Below are positions 63,355-64,000 of a stretch of DNA of 64,000 nt, one piece after another. How positions within the stretch are numbered: position 1 is the first letter of the stretch; the number at the start of each line of letters is the position of its first letter. Both the position numbers and the translations under genes were made by a program. The stretch is from Bacteroidales bacterium (GTDB lineage Bacteria > Bacteroidota > Bacteroidia > Bacteroidales > Marinilabiliaceae). The notes below the pieces were generated by a model. It was given only the letters and a program-made list of their open reading frames with translations, had not been told where the DNA came from and did not search any database. Location: positions 62,001 through 126,000 of the forward strand of contig SUWW01000001.1 of the NCBI GenBank assembly GCA_015061285.1, read 5' to 3'.

Positions 63355-64000
63355 ATGAATAAGATGTTATTTCCCGTTGCAGCTGTAGCGCTGATTTCGT
63401 TTGGCTGCCAACAAAACAAAATCAATTATCCTATGACAAAAAAAGTTGATACCGTCGACGTATATTTTGGTCAGTCAATAGCCGACCCATACCGATGGCT
63501 CGAAGACGACAACTCCACCGAGACGGCAGAATGGGTGCGCGAACAGAACAAGATAACCAACGACTATCTATCAAAGATTCCTTTTCGCGAACAGGTAAAA
63601 AATCGATTGGAGCAACTATACAACTACCCCAAGATGTCGGCTCCAAGCAAAAGAGCCAATCACTATTTCTGGTATAAGAACGATGGCGTACAAAACCAAT
63701 CTGTATTGTATTACAGCGACACATTAGGCAGCGATGGCATTGAGCTGCTAAACCCCAACACCATGTCGGACGAAGGCACAGTGGCAATTGCCACAACGTC
63801 GGTTTCGAAAGATGGCCGATATTTAGGCTACGGCATTGCCAAAGCGGGGTCGGACTGGAACGAGTTATACGTAAAAGAGATAGCCACAGGCAAGACACTT
63901 GACGACCACATTGAATGGGTTAAATTCTCATCGATGCCATGGTATAAAGATGGATTCTTCTACACACGATTCCCTCAGCCAGCCGATGGCGACGCACTAA
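63355..64000 (+). CDS. Prolyl oligopeptidase family (S9A) lipoprotein, N-terminal part (cut by window edge)
   Basis: The first 215 codons are present. A lipoprotein signal (MNKMLFPVAAVALISFGC, Cys18) is followed by the prolyl oligopeptidase N-terminal propeller start (DPYRWLEDDNSTETAEWVREQNKITNDYL, then RLEQLYNYPKMSAPSKRANHYFWYKNDG). The pattern is that of S9A serine peptidases, which cut short peptides after proline. The catalytic domain lies outside the window. A SerAspHis triad therefore cannot be checked. It follows the repeat zone after a gap with no visible promoter. Confidence 0.93.
   Translation, partial: MNKMLFPVAAVALISFGCQQNKINYPMTKKVDTVDVYFGQSIADPYRWLEDDNSTETAEWVREQNKITNDYLSKIPFREQVKNRLEQLYNYPKMSAPSKRANHYFWYKNDGVQNQSVLYYSDTLGSDGIELLNPNTMSDEGTVAIATTSVSKDGRYLGYGIAKAGSDWNELYVKEIATGKTLDDHIEWVKFSSMPWYKDGFFYTRFPQPADGDAL

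Overview
The window reads as a chromosomal segment of a Bacteroidota bacterium, most likely a gut or rumen Bacteroidales close to Prevotellaceae. The evidence is two SusC/SusD pairs, many lipoproteins with Bacteroides-type signal peptides, promoter boxes of the TAnnTTTG type, almost no Shine-Dalgarno sequences, BspA-like and DUF4465 proteins, and C-terminal tails of type IX secretion (T9SS) or Prevotella style.

Layout. (1) 1-12,598, minus strand: a tightly packed operon of two small outer-membrane barrels, a T9SS-type sorting protein, a 3,002-residue SpvB/Rhs (YD-repeat) lipoprotein, and a secreted protein cut by the window edge. The last ~600 bases of the Rhs gene and the following gene are much more AT-rich than the Rhs core, as expected for an exchangeable toxin-like tip with a partner gene. 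(2) 12,838-25,241, plus strand: a fructan (levan/inulin) utilisation locus in the order SusC, SusD, DUF4960 glycan-binding lipoprotein, LamG-GH32, GH32, MFS sugar permease, PfkB fructokinase. This matches the Bacteroides thetaiotaomicron levan locus as I know it. In front of it sits only the DNA-binding end of a hybrid two-component regulator. (3) 25,419-33,886, minus strand: a second polysaccharide locus (SusC, SusD, binding lipoprotein, terminator, BACON-GH5 glucanase). (4) 34,129-41,024, plus strand: calcium-type P-type ATPase, methionine aminopeptidase, an unassigned structured-RNA candidate with its own terminator, and an MmeI-like type IIG restriction-modification enzyme carrying three palindromic repeat insertions inside its reading frame. 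(5) 41,031-56,711, minus strand: ComEC, a hypothetical protein, a BspA-like protein, O-acetylhomoserine sulfhydrylase, a small lipoprotein, a translationally coupled set (thioredoxin-like protein, DUF4465 lipoprotein, split chromate transporter), KDG kinase, RlmB, an ABC-F ATPase and a LysM/periplasmic-binding fusion. (6) 57,168-64,000, plus strand: a TonB-dependent receptor, a secreted ubiquitin-like protein, a repeat-rich zone with a tandem array and a DUF6261-type gene between ~400-bp direct repeats, and the start of a prolyl oligopeptidase.

The most unusual item is the secreted ubiquitin fold at 59,716-60,759. Signal-peptide cleavage would expose the Met-1 equivalent, the domain is about 57% identical to eukaryotic ubiquitin by hand alignment, and the diglycine is retained but continues into an InlB-like repeat and a sorting-type tail. 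Also notable are the type IIG gene with coding palindromes shared with intergenic repeats, the RNA candidate at 37,894-38,082, and a switch-like hairpin between two genes of the fructan operon. No tRNA, rRNA, insertion sequence or CRISPR array was recognised. All family names come from reading the translations by eye; no database search was run.
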